Shown here: one piece after another, positions 22,667 through 32,123 of the stretch
Position numbering within the stretch: the first letter of the stretch is position 1
Layout: each line of letters begins with the position of its first letter
DNA from: Agaricus subrufescens
Taxonomy: Eukaryota > Basidiomycota > Agaricomycetes > Agaricales > Agaricaceae
Assembly: GCA_029945375.1 (NCBI GenBank)
Contig: CM057062.1
Location: forward strand, 2,619,564-2,683,563
Length of the DNA: 64,000 bases
Direction: 5' to 3'
Translations under genes and position numbers: made by a program
The notes under the pieces: model-generated
The model's database searches: none
What the model was told of the DNA's origin: nothing
Seen by the model: the letters and a program-made list of their open reading frames with translations, nothing else

Positions 22667-23042
22667 ACATGATAGCCCACCTCCAGATATTCTGCACCAA
22701 GATGAATCTATGTTGCTCCTGCCACAGGCTCAACATCCAGAAAGGTAAGAGGATTTTGGTTCCATTACAATGGTATGTGAATGATTGATGAAGCTTGTGT
22801 TCCACTATAAGTTGACAGATTGCCTGTACAAATGTGAGAGGGGGGACCATTAGTGATGTTATAATCACGGTGATTGTTGATGCATCCTGTCCCTCAGAAC
22901 AGCTGGCCACTGTAGATAGACTGTGTTCCAATGAAAGAGTTGAGCTGTCCACAATCATCGGGGTCGGAAACTGAAGAAGTCTGATGATAGAGTGAAGTGG
23001 GTTGGGTAGATAGGCCTCCTGTACAAAATCTGGGATGCCCAT
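22667..23042 (-). pseudogene. Ulp1-like gene, N-terminal part separated by the KDZ element
   Basis: The minus frame starts at the ATG at 23042 (MGIPDFVQEAYLPNPLHS) and runs in frame to NIWRWAIM, where the KDZ element begins. Counting ACATGAT once, the next codons are WIELQPSAEAW at 6738 and below. The segment itself has no diagnostic motif; N-terminal regions of transposon-linked Ulp1 proteins are poorly conserved. Upstream exons may exist in 23043-23187, where a Tc1 element has inserted. Confidence 0.55.
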
Positions 23043-23189
23043 ATCACTTTAGGAATGTGTTTCAGATTTTTTTCTCTACATCGCCAATAACACAAACCTC
23101 TCCCTCATGACTGCTGTTTATGGTAATTGTATATCACATGGTAATGGTAAGTTACTGACTGGGAGACTGGTGTGAGCCCCACAGTTATA

Positions 23190-24798
23190 CAGTGATGGAT
23201 GAAAGGGTTGCAATGTTTGGCACCCCTTCAAAGATACCGCTATAGCGTGGGAACTAGTAACTATGGAGTCACGTGAGCGGTATTGTCTGATAGCCCTGCT
23301 TCTGTGCTTTCCCACAATATGCATATCATTATGTAATACTCAATACTGATGGAGTTATAGGCAGTTTCCTGACAAAAGTCCATTGCAACCCTTTTGTCCA
23401 TCTCAGTCAAGGTTGAACAAAGTCACCTGACTTTGTTGATCGACAGGGAAATTCACCACAGCCACAATCAACAAATGTGAAAATCAGCACAGCCACCTCT
23501 CCTATATATATAACATCCATCATTGACTCACTCCCTAGCCATGAAGCCCCTTACAACCAGTCAGCTCTCTCACATCCTCCATTTGCTTGACTCTGGAGCA
23601 TCTGCTCATCACATCTCTGCTACAACTGGTCTACACCTCTCTACTATATCCAGAGTTAGGTCTAAGCACAGACCTGAGCTTGCCAAGCCCACTGGTGGCT
23701 GTCCCAAGCTACTTTCTCCTTCATATACCCGCTATGTCATCTGCTTAATCACCTCCCAAAAAGCTGACAATGCCTCCCAAGTCAAAAGAATGCTTACCCA
23801 TACACTCCCCCACTCAGTATCTTCAAAGACTATTTGCAGAAATCTTTCCCATGCTGGCATGAAGGCTGTAGTTAAGGTTAAACATCCTCTTCTTACTGCT
23901 AAGCATAAGAGGGACAGATTGGAGTGGGCTATAGAGCATAGAAACTGGACTGTGGATGACTGGAAGAGTATTGTATGGTCTGATGAGACTAAGATCAATC
24001 GTCTAGGCTCAGATGGGAGGAAGTGGGTATGGAAAAAACAGGGGGAGAGCTTGAATGATAGGCTGGTGTCTGGGACTCTGAAGTTTGGAGGAGGATCTTT
24101 GATGATGTGGGGTTGTATGTTCTGGGAAGGATGTGGCTATGCATGCAAGATTGAAGGTAAGATAGATGGTGAACTGTATGTTGAGATTTTGGAGGAGAAT
24201 CTGGAGGCTAGCCGGGAGTATTATGGGAAAGAGAGGAAGGATTTCACCTTTCAGCAGGATAATGACCCCAAACACAGGTCCAAAAAAGCTCAAAACTGGT
24301 TCAAAGACAAGGGAATTGATGTTTTACCATGGCCTGCACAGTCTCCTGATCTTAACCCCATTGAACACCTGTGGAATTATCTCAAACTCAGGCTTGAGGA
24401 GTATGAAGAAGCACCAAGGGGGATAAAGGAACTTTGGGAGAGGGTGGATATAGAGTGGAACAAGATAGAACCAGAGGTGTGTCAGAATCTGATAGAAAGT
24501 ATGCCTAGGAGAGTGGAAGCAGTGATTCAGGCCAAAGGAGGCTATACAAAGTACTGAATAGTAGAGATTTGTACTTTGTGACTGAGATGGACAAAAGGGT
24601 TGCAATGGACATTTGTCAGGAAACTGCCTATAACTCCATCAATAGTGAGTATTACATAATGATATGCATATTGTGAGAAGGCACAGAAGCAGGGCTATCA
24701 GACGGTATTGCTCACGCGACTCCATAGTCACTAGTTCCCACGCTATAGCGGTATCTTTGAAGGGGTGCCAAACATTGCAACCCTTTTGTCCGTCACTG
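23190..24798 (+). mobile_element. Tc1/mariner element with 220-bp inverted repeats
   Basis: The ends are CAGTGATGG on the left and its near-complement CCGTCACTG on the right, each next to a TA (23188-23189 and 24799-24800), the standard target duplication of this superfamily. The terminal inverted repeats span 23190-23409 and 24579-24798 and differ at few positions. Each repeat starts with a copy of AAAGGGTTGCAATG and ends with an inverted copy of the same word. The single gene inside is open. Near-identical termini and an open transposase suggest a young, possibly active copy. Confidence 0.95.
23541..24557 (+). CDS. Tc1-like DD34E transposase
   Basis: The open frame of 338 residues starts at the ATG at 23541; TATATATA lies about 30 bp upstream. 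The N-terminal half has two helix-turn-helix regions that bind the inverted repeats (LTTSQLSHILHLLDSG and a basic stretch, RVRSKHRPELAKP). The catalytic triad is complete: Asp148 in WSDETK, Asp240 in QQDNDPKH and Glu275 in PDLNPIEHLW, with 34 residues between the last two (DD34E, the Tc1 signature). It has no introns, frameshift or stop. The enzyme cuts at the ends of the element and inserts it at TA dinucleotides. The length is normal for the family. Among the transposases in this window it is the only complete one. Confidence 0.95.
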   Translation: MKPLTTSQLSHILHLLDSGASAHHISATTGLHLSTISRVRSKHRPELAKPTGGCPKLLSPSYTRYVICLITSQKADNASQVKRMLTHTLPHSVSSKTICRNLSHAGMKAVVKVKHPLLTAKHKRDRLEWAIEHRNWTVDDWKSIVWSDETKINRLGSDGRKWVWKKQGESLNDRLVSGTLKFGGGSLMMWGCMFWEGCGYACKIEGKIDGELYVEILEENLEASREYYGKERKDFTFQQDNDPKHRSKKAQNWFKDKGIDVLPWPAQSPDLNPIEHLWNYLKLRLEEYEEAPRGIKELWERVDIEWNKIEPEVCQNLIESMPRRVEAVIQAKGGYTKY

Positions 24799-24851
24799 TA
24801 TATGGTAAGTTACCATGTTATTTACCAGGAAAAAACCTCCTGGGAAGAACC

Positions 24852-25332
24852 TGTCAAAGCAGCAAAGTAGCTTGCGCAGGAGTACAGAGTAATATACACA
24901 CCTGTGTGGATATATAACAGATGCTTTTAATGGAGTTCTTTAGAAAGCAAGTTAATGTGAGAGCGAGATAGACGAAATAGATAGTTTTTCGAGCTACCGA
25001 AATACTCAAGTATTTCAGCCTTTTATACATAACATGGTAGACTACGAAGTACATATATAGTTAAGGAGACAGGTAGATGCATATAATATAAACAGGGCAT
25101 GGAATGTTGTAGAACATGAGATAAAGCATAATGTACATACTGTAATTGGTTGTGCTGCATATCTGCGTCATGTAGTAGGATTGCTATGATCCTGGACTCG
25201 TGTAGCGATCACCTGGAGTCGTAGAATATTCTAGATAATTGTCTAGAAGTCCATGGGTATACATGGACTTTGCTGTATTGATTCATTTGACTATTGATGG
25301 TCAGATCTAGCTATTACAATACGATTCCAACA
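24852..25332 (-). repeat. Copia 3' LTR
   Basis: Nearly identical to 30736-31211. Differences are mostly transitions plus one small indel near 25127. It is bounded outside by GAACC and inside by the purine tract. Confidence 0.95.
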
Positions 25333-25382
25333 CTTCCCCTCGCTACACAAGGGAAGGTAGTCATGGGCAACGTTTAGTAGAA

Positions 25383-28300
25383 CTCAATTCCTAAACGAGA
25401 TCTAAACTTTCTGAACTTGTCAAGCAATAACGGTTTGGTGAAGAGATCTGCAGGGTTCTCCTCTCCATCAACTATTGCCTCAACTTTGCCTTCTTCAATA
25501 CATTCTTGAATGTAATGAAAACAAATATCAATGTGTTTCGTTCTTCACTCCTGTACAGGGTTCGAAGCTAAAAATATCGAACCCTGATTGTCACCGTAAA
25601 TAGGGACAGAAGGAAGATTGAAGTTGAGTTTGTGAAGTAAAGATTGAATCCAGACTAGCTGTCGACAGCAATCGGACATAGCCATATATTCGGCTTCAGT
25701 GGATGATAATGCCACTGTCTTTTGTCTCCGGCTCAGCCAGGAGATTGGTCCGTTTGTGAGAGTGACAAGATATCCGGTTGTGGAATGGCGCATTATCGGA
25801 TCAGATGCCCAATCTGAATCCGAGTAAGCGATAAGTCCGTTGCCTGATCCACCATTGAATACAAGAGAATATTCAGGGGTTTTCAATAAGTATCGACAAA
25901 TGTACAGAGCTTTCTCGAGATGATCCTGAGAAGGGTCTGCACTGAATTGCGATAACTTTATAATGGCATACGTGATATCTGGTCTGGTTCCAAGCATGAT
26001 GTATAATAGTGAACCAATGACCTGTTGAAAGCGCCTACGAGTTTCGGAATTGGGATGTTCAGTGTTGGGAAGCGGTTTGTATCCGGCCAGTAAAGGAATG
26101 TTGGTGGGTTTAGTTGTTACTTGGTATCGCTTGAGAACTTTCTGTAGATAAGTTCTTTGATCCAGGCATAGGATCTTTTTGTGACGATTTCGGTTTATCA
26201 TCATACCCAAGAATTCCTTAGCTTCCCCTAAATCGCGACATTCCCATTTTTCCATAAACTCATTTTTCTTCTGCAATAGGAGTTTCTTGTCATTTCCCAT
26301 AAAGAGGGCATCGTCGACGTATACGATCACTATAACTATCGAATTGCCTTTTTGGAAAATGAATACTCCTGCATCCAAAGAGATTCGTCTGAAGCCTAAT
26401 AATTGCATGGACGAGTTCATTTCTCGCCACCATGCTAGGCTAGCTTGCTTCAAGCCGTATAATGCTCTATGAAGTCTCCAGACCATACGTTCTTTGCCAG
26501 GTATGATAAAACCTTCCGGCTGTTCCATGTAGATTTCTTCATCTAACTTTCCATAAAGGAACGCCGTTTTGACGTCTAGAGCCTCTAAATCCCAGTCTTC
26601 AAGAGCTGCCAAGGACAGAAGCAGACGAACAGTTTCAAATCTTACAACCGGAGAGAAAAGTTTGTCGAAGTCAACTCCCTCGACTTGGGAGAAGCCCTTT
26701 GCTACGAGCCTTGCTCGTTTTCGTCCATCCTGTTTGACATTGAAGACCCAGCAATTCCTGATCGCTTTACGGTTCTTAGGTAAGTTTACTAATTCATAAA
26801 CTCCACGGGTTTTAAGAGCATCAAGTTCTTCCCTGCAGGCGCCTTCAAGCCATTCGTCTTGAGCATCCTCAGGAAGGCTAAGAACTTCATTGAAGGTCTG
26901 AGGTACGTGACTCGAGTGTGCATCGTGTGCCATCGAAAGCAGGTATTTAACAAACTCTCCTCCCCCTTCCTGAGCAAGTCTAGCGACGTCAGAAATTGCA
27001 TCAGGAACTTCATTCCTGGATGAGGATGACCCCGTGATGTTTACAGGCGCATGTCGATCTCCATGGACATTACCAGGTTGTGCAGGAGGTCGAATTGTGT
27101 GTCTGGGACGCAATGTTCTCACAGGAGGTGTTGGAGACAATGGTCTGTCTCCTGGAACGAACACATCCATCTGAGTGGGAGGAATGACTTTGCGTCGAGG
27201 GCGAATGCGATTAGGATCAGGTCGAGGCGGTGGTGAAATGGGGGCATTTGGTCTGTGTGTCTCTCTCCTGGGAGTACTCGGAGGTGAGTTTGTTCCTTTC
27301 TCACTGTTAGACTCGTTTGGGGGAACTGGTACAGCAGGAGGAGGAATGAAGGAGAGAGGTGATAAAGAATCGGATGGGTCTGTCAGAACACTGCCAAAGC
27401 CAGGCCGAACCTTATCCGCAGACCAAGGGAACCAAGTCTCGTCGAATAAGGCTGTTGTTGCGACGTAGATCGAGGAACCTTTTTGCATTCTCATGAATCG
27501 GTACACCTTCGATCCTGCCTCATATCCAACAAAAATCATTAATTCAGACGAAGGTGCCAGCTTATTGTGACGCTGATTTTGGGGAATAAAGACATAGGCT
27601 GCACACCCGAAGGTCCTGAGGTACGAGACATCAGGTTTATGACCATGCCAAATCTCAAATGGCGTCATCCAATTCCTTCTAGATAACGGCGTTCTGTTAT
27701 AAATATGAATGGCGGTCTCGGGTGCAAATTCCCAATAGGAATCTGGTAGCGAGGCTTCAAGTCTCATACTTTGGGACTTTTCGCGAAGAGTACGTATGAT
27801 TCTCTCTGCACGGCCGTTCTGTTGATGAACGTCCGCAGCACTCGTCTCATGGGTAATACCACTGTCCAACAGAAACTTGCTGAAGGTATTGGACATGAAT
27901 TCTCCCCCTCAATTGGTCCAAAACCTTTTGATACATAAGTCTCTGCTGTTTTCCACCAGAGACTTGAATTGTTTAAAAGCTTCGAAGGTTCCTGATTTCT
28001 CTCGAAGGAATGTGGTGTGCAGATATGACGAATAATCATCGTAAAATGTGACAACCCACTTGTATTTATGATAAGACGGGGAAGGAAATTCCATTAAATC
28101 CGAATGGACTAGTTCTAAGGGGCGTTTGGCCCTTTTGGAAGAATCAGGGAATGATTTCTGAGGCATCTTGCCTAAAGCGCATCCAGGACATATCTGACCC
28201 TTGGGCTGATCGCACAGCTGATCCGGCATTCCCTGAACGTTACAGGGAGTGTGGCGTAGGACTCTTTCAGATGGATGTCCCAATCGTCGATGCCACGTGA

Positions 28301-30485
28301 AATAGAAATCATCAGTAATCGTTCCCTTCATTCCTAGTTCTTCACTTTGAAGAATGTCTGATTTGAGATAATGAAGTGTTCCCTTCCCGGCACCCTTAAG
28401 CGCTGTGAACATCGGTTGTCCCTCTGAATTGAGTACTGAAGTATGCTCAGCATTTGACACAATAGTCAGACCTGTTTTAGTCAATTGTCCGGTGGAGATA
28501 AGTCTCTGCCCTGAACCCGGCATGTGCATTACTGGCCACAGTTGCGTGGTTCGTGTCAACATGTTATTTCCAACGAGAACTTCGTGGGTGATTACCACAG
28601 TCCCTGTGCCGGTTATCCGAAGTGGTGCATCTTTATTGGCCGTTTCTACCAAGATGGGACTTGAGAGTTCTTTATACTCTACAAAGTCCTTTCTCTCAAA
28701 AGTGAAGTGAGACGAAGCACCAGAGTCAAATAACCAATACACATTTTTGTTAAATGGAAACAAATCAACATTATTGCAAATTTCGCAACTGGGGCAATTG
28801 ATTACATCGTCAGGCAATACAACAGGGGCAGCAATTTCTTTATGACATATTAATTTATCCGTCCGATCTACATTTGTATATCCGCAGATATGGTGGGGAC
28901 AAAAAATCCTTCGTCTTCGTAGATTGGTCTGATATGAATTATAAGTAATAATTCGCATGTCATAAGAGAAAGCTACTTGCATGTCATATGCACTTGCCAT
29001 GACCATTTCAAAGTCATTCTTGGCAGTAGCAAAGGCCCCTGGGATATCGGGTTCTGAGCGGAACGAGCCTTGCTCGAGTTCCATGGCAACAGCTTTTTCA
29101 GAAGAAAATTCCGATCCTGTACTGCCCAAATCCTCTTCGGATTCGTCGAGCGGTTGCTCATCCTCTCCTAAGTCAATTTCATCATCATCAATGATGGTGT
29201 CATGAGCAACATAATCCGTGTTGGAAGAATGAGTATCATTCTCATTGAAGGGGGGAGATCCTTCGTTCTCCAAAGGTCTTTCACTTTCTCGATCATCATC
29301 AGTTCTTGCCTCACTACTCTCATCATCACTTTCACTCGGCTGAGGAGTAGAGATTCGTTCAGCGAGAGGAATGATGGGATTGGGAGAGCATCCTTCAGGA
29401 AAGATCCGATCTATAAGTCTTCCCAGGCCAACCGAGACATCCAAGGACGTGGAAGAAGATCTCTTCTTTTGTGCATGATAAGCCCTGATTTTACGAAGGC
29501 GTATCTCGTGCGGAGTCAGGGATGGATGGTATTGATCAGGAAGGTCGGCGGTGGACGGAATGGGAAATAGAGACCGAAGGATAGAAGGAGAAGCAAACTC
29601 CATACTGACGTTAGAGGTATGGGGATCGTTGGAATGATTATGGGATTGATTATGAGACTGCAGATGATTATGAGAGTTATGTTGATGACGATGAGAGTGA
29701 TTATTTCCTCTTCCTCTGAAGTTACCGCGTCCTCTCTGTGATCCTCGGTTGTAGCTAGGTTTCCGATTATCATTCTGACGTCCATCTGCATCTTTGTTCC
29801 TGGGAGGAAATCTCCTAGACCCCTTTTGGTCTTTCCAATAGGGGTTCTGATCTCCTTTTCGCTTGAGACCAGAGATACGAGAAACGGATGCGGATGGATT
29901 CGCTGATCGATGGACATACTCCTCTTTTATGGCAACCGCAACGTTGTCAAAAGTGAGGCTAGTCGATTTGGTAGTAGCGAGGATAGTGGAGGCAACGCCA
30001 TCCCAGTCAGAGGGTAGAGCGGCAAGTAATATCATCGCTTGCAGTTCACTAGCGATGGAATATTTGGCATCTGCCGCGGTGAGACGACTGAACGAGGCCC
30101 GAAGACTGTTCAGGTCAGCAGTAGGGTCCTGGTCAGGAGATATGCGAATGCGCATGATGTTCTGGAATTCAGAATATATCAAGGCAGTACCTGGAGTGCC
30201 ATAAGATGCTACGAGTACGTCCCAGAGTGATTTGCTGGTAACATCAGGAGCGACATGGTGGAGCAATGAGGAGTGGAGACGAAGGGTGATGAAGCCAGCA
30301 GCTTGTTCGTCCTTGCCGCTCCATTCAGCCAAATCATCAAGTTTTGTAGGTTTAATGACAGAGCCTGAGACGTAGCCCCACAGATTATGAGACTGGAGAA
30401 AAGCCCGCATCTTAATGTTCCATTCAGCAAAGTTAACCCCAGTCAACTCTGGGATACTGGCAGATACTCCGTTGTTGGTCAACAT
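25383..30485 (-). pseudogene. Copia Gag-Pol polyprotein with two in-frame TGA codons
   Basis: The frame runs from MLTNNGVSASIPEL (30485) to a TAA near 25383 and would give about 1,700 residues. In order: a Gag region (LWGYVSGS, LWDVLVASYG), an RGRGNFRGRG and His/Asn-rich stretch, and the aspartic protease DSGASSH. Next come the integrase zinc motif (WHRRLGHPS ... CPGCALGK) and core (LVHSDLMEF), then reverse transcriptase with YVDDALF, and RNase H with SSTEAEYMAM. The last block, KHIDICFHYIQE, is typical of Copia. A TGA at 27909-27911 splits the integrase just before GGEF, and a TGA at 25545-25547 lies before RTKHIDI; each is one C-to-T step from CGA. No frameshifts are seen. A canonical CCHC knuckle is not obvious in Gag. 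Confidence 0.93.
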
Positions 30486-30735
30486 CTGTGTGGATATAGG
30501 AGATTAGATCCGTGATTTAAAACGGAAAAATAAGATGAGGTTTCAATGAGGCAAATGTTAACGATAGCACTTAGTGATCCGGACAATTGGTATTCAGGAT
30601 GAATATATAGCTTCCGTAAGAAGCAGACTGATAAGTCCGAGATAATCCGGGGTTGACAGAATGTGTCATACTCCATGGATATACGGTGGATTAAGACCGT
30701 TCGTAAATCCAGCGGCCATCTTGGGGCCCATAACC

Positions 30736-31211
30736 TGTCGAAGCAGCAAAGTAGCTTGCGCAGGAGTACAGAGTAATATACACACCTGTGTGGATATATA
30801 ATGGATGCTTTTAATGGAGTTCTTTAGAAAGCAAGTTAATGCGAGAGCGAGATAGACGAAATAGATAGTTTTTCGAGCTACCGAAATACTCAAGTATTTC
30901 AGCCTTTTATACATAACATGGTAGACTACGAAGTACATATATAGTTAAGGAGACAGGTAGATGCATATAATATAAACAGGGCATGGAATGTTGTAGAACA
31001 TGAGATAAAGTGTACATACTGTAATTGGTTGTGCTGCATATCTGTGTCATGTAGTAGGATTGCTATGATCCTGGACTCGTGTAGCGATCACCTGGAGTCG
31101 TAGAATATTCTAGATAATTGTCTAGAAGTCCATGGGTATACATGGACTTTGCTGTATTGATTTGTTTGACCATTGATGGTCAGATCTAGCTATTATGATA
31201 CAATTCCAACA
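30736..31211 (-). repeat. Copia 5' LTR
   Basis: This is the pair of the 24852-25332 repeat, bounded outside by GAACC at 31212-31216. Transcription of the element would start here and run leftward. Confidence 0.95.
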
Positions 31212-31219
31212 GAACCCTA

Positions 31220-31757
31220 CACTGTGTGTGGGTTACCATAAACCCTAGGGGTTCTTATTGATTTATTTCGGAGTATTTTTTAATCAAAACCCAGAACAAG
31301 CTCTGGTATCATATTTCAAGTTTATTATGAAATTATATTAGAATGAGTTACTGGTGTTTTTTGTAAAATGTTATGTACTATTTCTTGACTTGGCTAACTA
31401 ACATATGATCAAAAAAATGTTAGAAAAAACTCCCATACAATATAGTGAATGCATTGTATTATAAAGTTATCATAGGTTCGGAAATGCAGTATATTTGGTA
31501 TTTATGGTGACTTTCTTATACAACAAGTTCAGTATAATGTATAGGAGTTTTATCAAACCTATTATTAGCCATATGTTAGCTAGCCGAGTCATGATAAACA
31601 CACAAATAATTTAGACCAATTGGCTGTAATTTGTTTCAACATAAGTTCAAAATTAACTTACTAATAGATGTTGGAGTCTATTCCGAGTTTGATTTAACAA
31701 ATGCTCGAAAATAAATCACTAAAATCTCCTAGGGTTTATTGTAACCCACATGCAGTG
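31220..31757. mobile_element. Non-autonomous DNA element (MITE), CACTG termini
   Basis: The left end is CACTGTGTGTGGGTTACC and the right end, reverse complemented, is CACTGCATGTGGGTTACA. Both continue ATAAACCCTAGG, and weaker matching extends to about 90 bp. CCTA flanks both sides (31216-31219 and 31758-31761). The 538 bp are AT-rich and hold no reading frame. CACT(A/G) ends with a short duplication resemble CMC/CACTA elements, but the superfamily is a guess. It sits between the Copia element and the outer target duplication. Confidence 0.8.
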
Positions 31758-31805
31758 CCTACGCAGGACAAGTTGAAACGAGATTCAGATTTCAGATCAT
31801 CGGGT

Positions 31806-31814
31806 GGTCACGTG
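31806..31814 (+). promoter_or_regulatory. GGTCACGTG element upstream of NLR 1
   Basis: A CACGTG palindrome in the context GGTCACGTG lies 310 bp before the conserved NLR start. The same nonamer occurs at the matching place before all four NLR genes. CACGTG is the classical site of basic helix-loop-helix regulators; the binding factor here is unknown. The outer transposon block ends only 42 bp upstream. Confidence 0.55.
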
Positions 31815-32123
31815 GACATGCTGTTGAGCGTCAGTCTCTTACAGTTCTACAGATATCCCACTCGATAGCATTGTACCATACCGCCTTACTCGTCATTTAA
31901 CGTTAACTCTTATGAATTGAACATCGCTGTACAAGGACGCTTAGTGGGCCCCGACAAAATTCAAGCTGGGGGAAGAGATACAGCAACGTGGGCTCACATA
32001 TTCGCACTAGAAACCACTGACCCAAATATATCACAGGCACTGGAACTGCCTCATGTCGACTGCATCTTCTCAGGGCGGACAAACTCTGACAGCCCTCCCT
32101 TTCTTTCCCCCCACCACATTCTC

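Larger units (their letters stand above)
24852..31211 (-). mobile_element. Full-length Copia LTR retrotransposon
   Basis: Two LTRs at 24852-25332 and 30736-31211 (481 and 476 bp, about 97% alike by eye) enclose one long minus-strand coding region. The minus-strand LTR begins TGTTGGAA and ends ...GACA. The 5-bp target duplication GAACC lies at 24847-24851 and 31212-31216. A purine tract (CGAGGGGAAG on the minus strand) abuts the 3' LTR. The sequence next to the 5' LTR starts GGTTATGGGCC, where the primer-binding site is expected. Two in-frame TGA codons interrupt the polyprotein, so this copy is not autonomous as it stands. Confidence 0.95.
152..31770. mobile_element. Nested transposon block with outer 7-bp target duplication
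   Basis: CAGGACA occurs at 152-158 and again at 31764-31770. The sequence before the first copy and after the second together match one continuous stretch at 45145-45360. That marks everything between as inserted DNA. After subtracting the inner insertions (LTR at 224, KDZ element, Tc1, Copia and MITE), roughly 5.7-5.8 kb remains: a gag-like ORF, a hAT transposase, a Ulp1-like gene and a poly(A) end on the minus strand at 161-172. I cannot tell whether this outer layer was one retrotransposon that later received a hAT, or one composite element. Its right end reads CGTAGGGTTC on the minus strand, and no matching inverted terminus is seen on the left. Confidence 0.7.

Noticed and set aside
23523..23540. 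Start of the Tc1 transposase six codons upstream
   Set aside because: That codon is TTG; the first ATG is at 23541 and sits a normal distance from the TATA box.
31917..32123. Upstream in-frame Met (MNIAVQGRLVG) as the NLR start in copies 1 and 4
   Set aside because: It is not conserved in copies 2 and 3, whereas the ATG before R-x-L/F-x-x-FG is present in all four.
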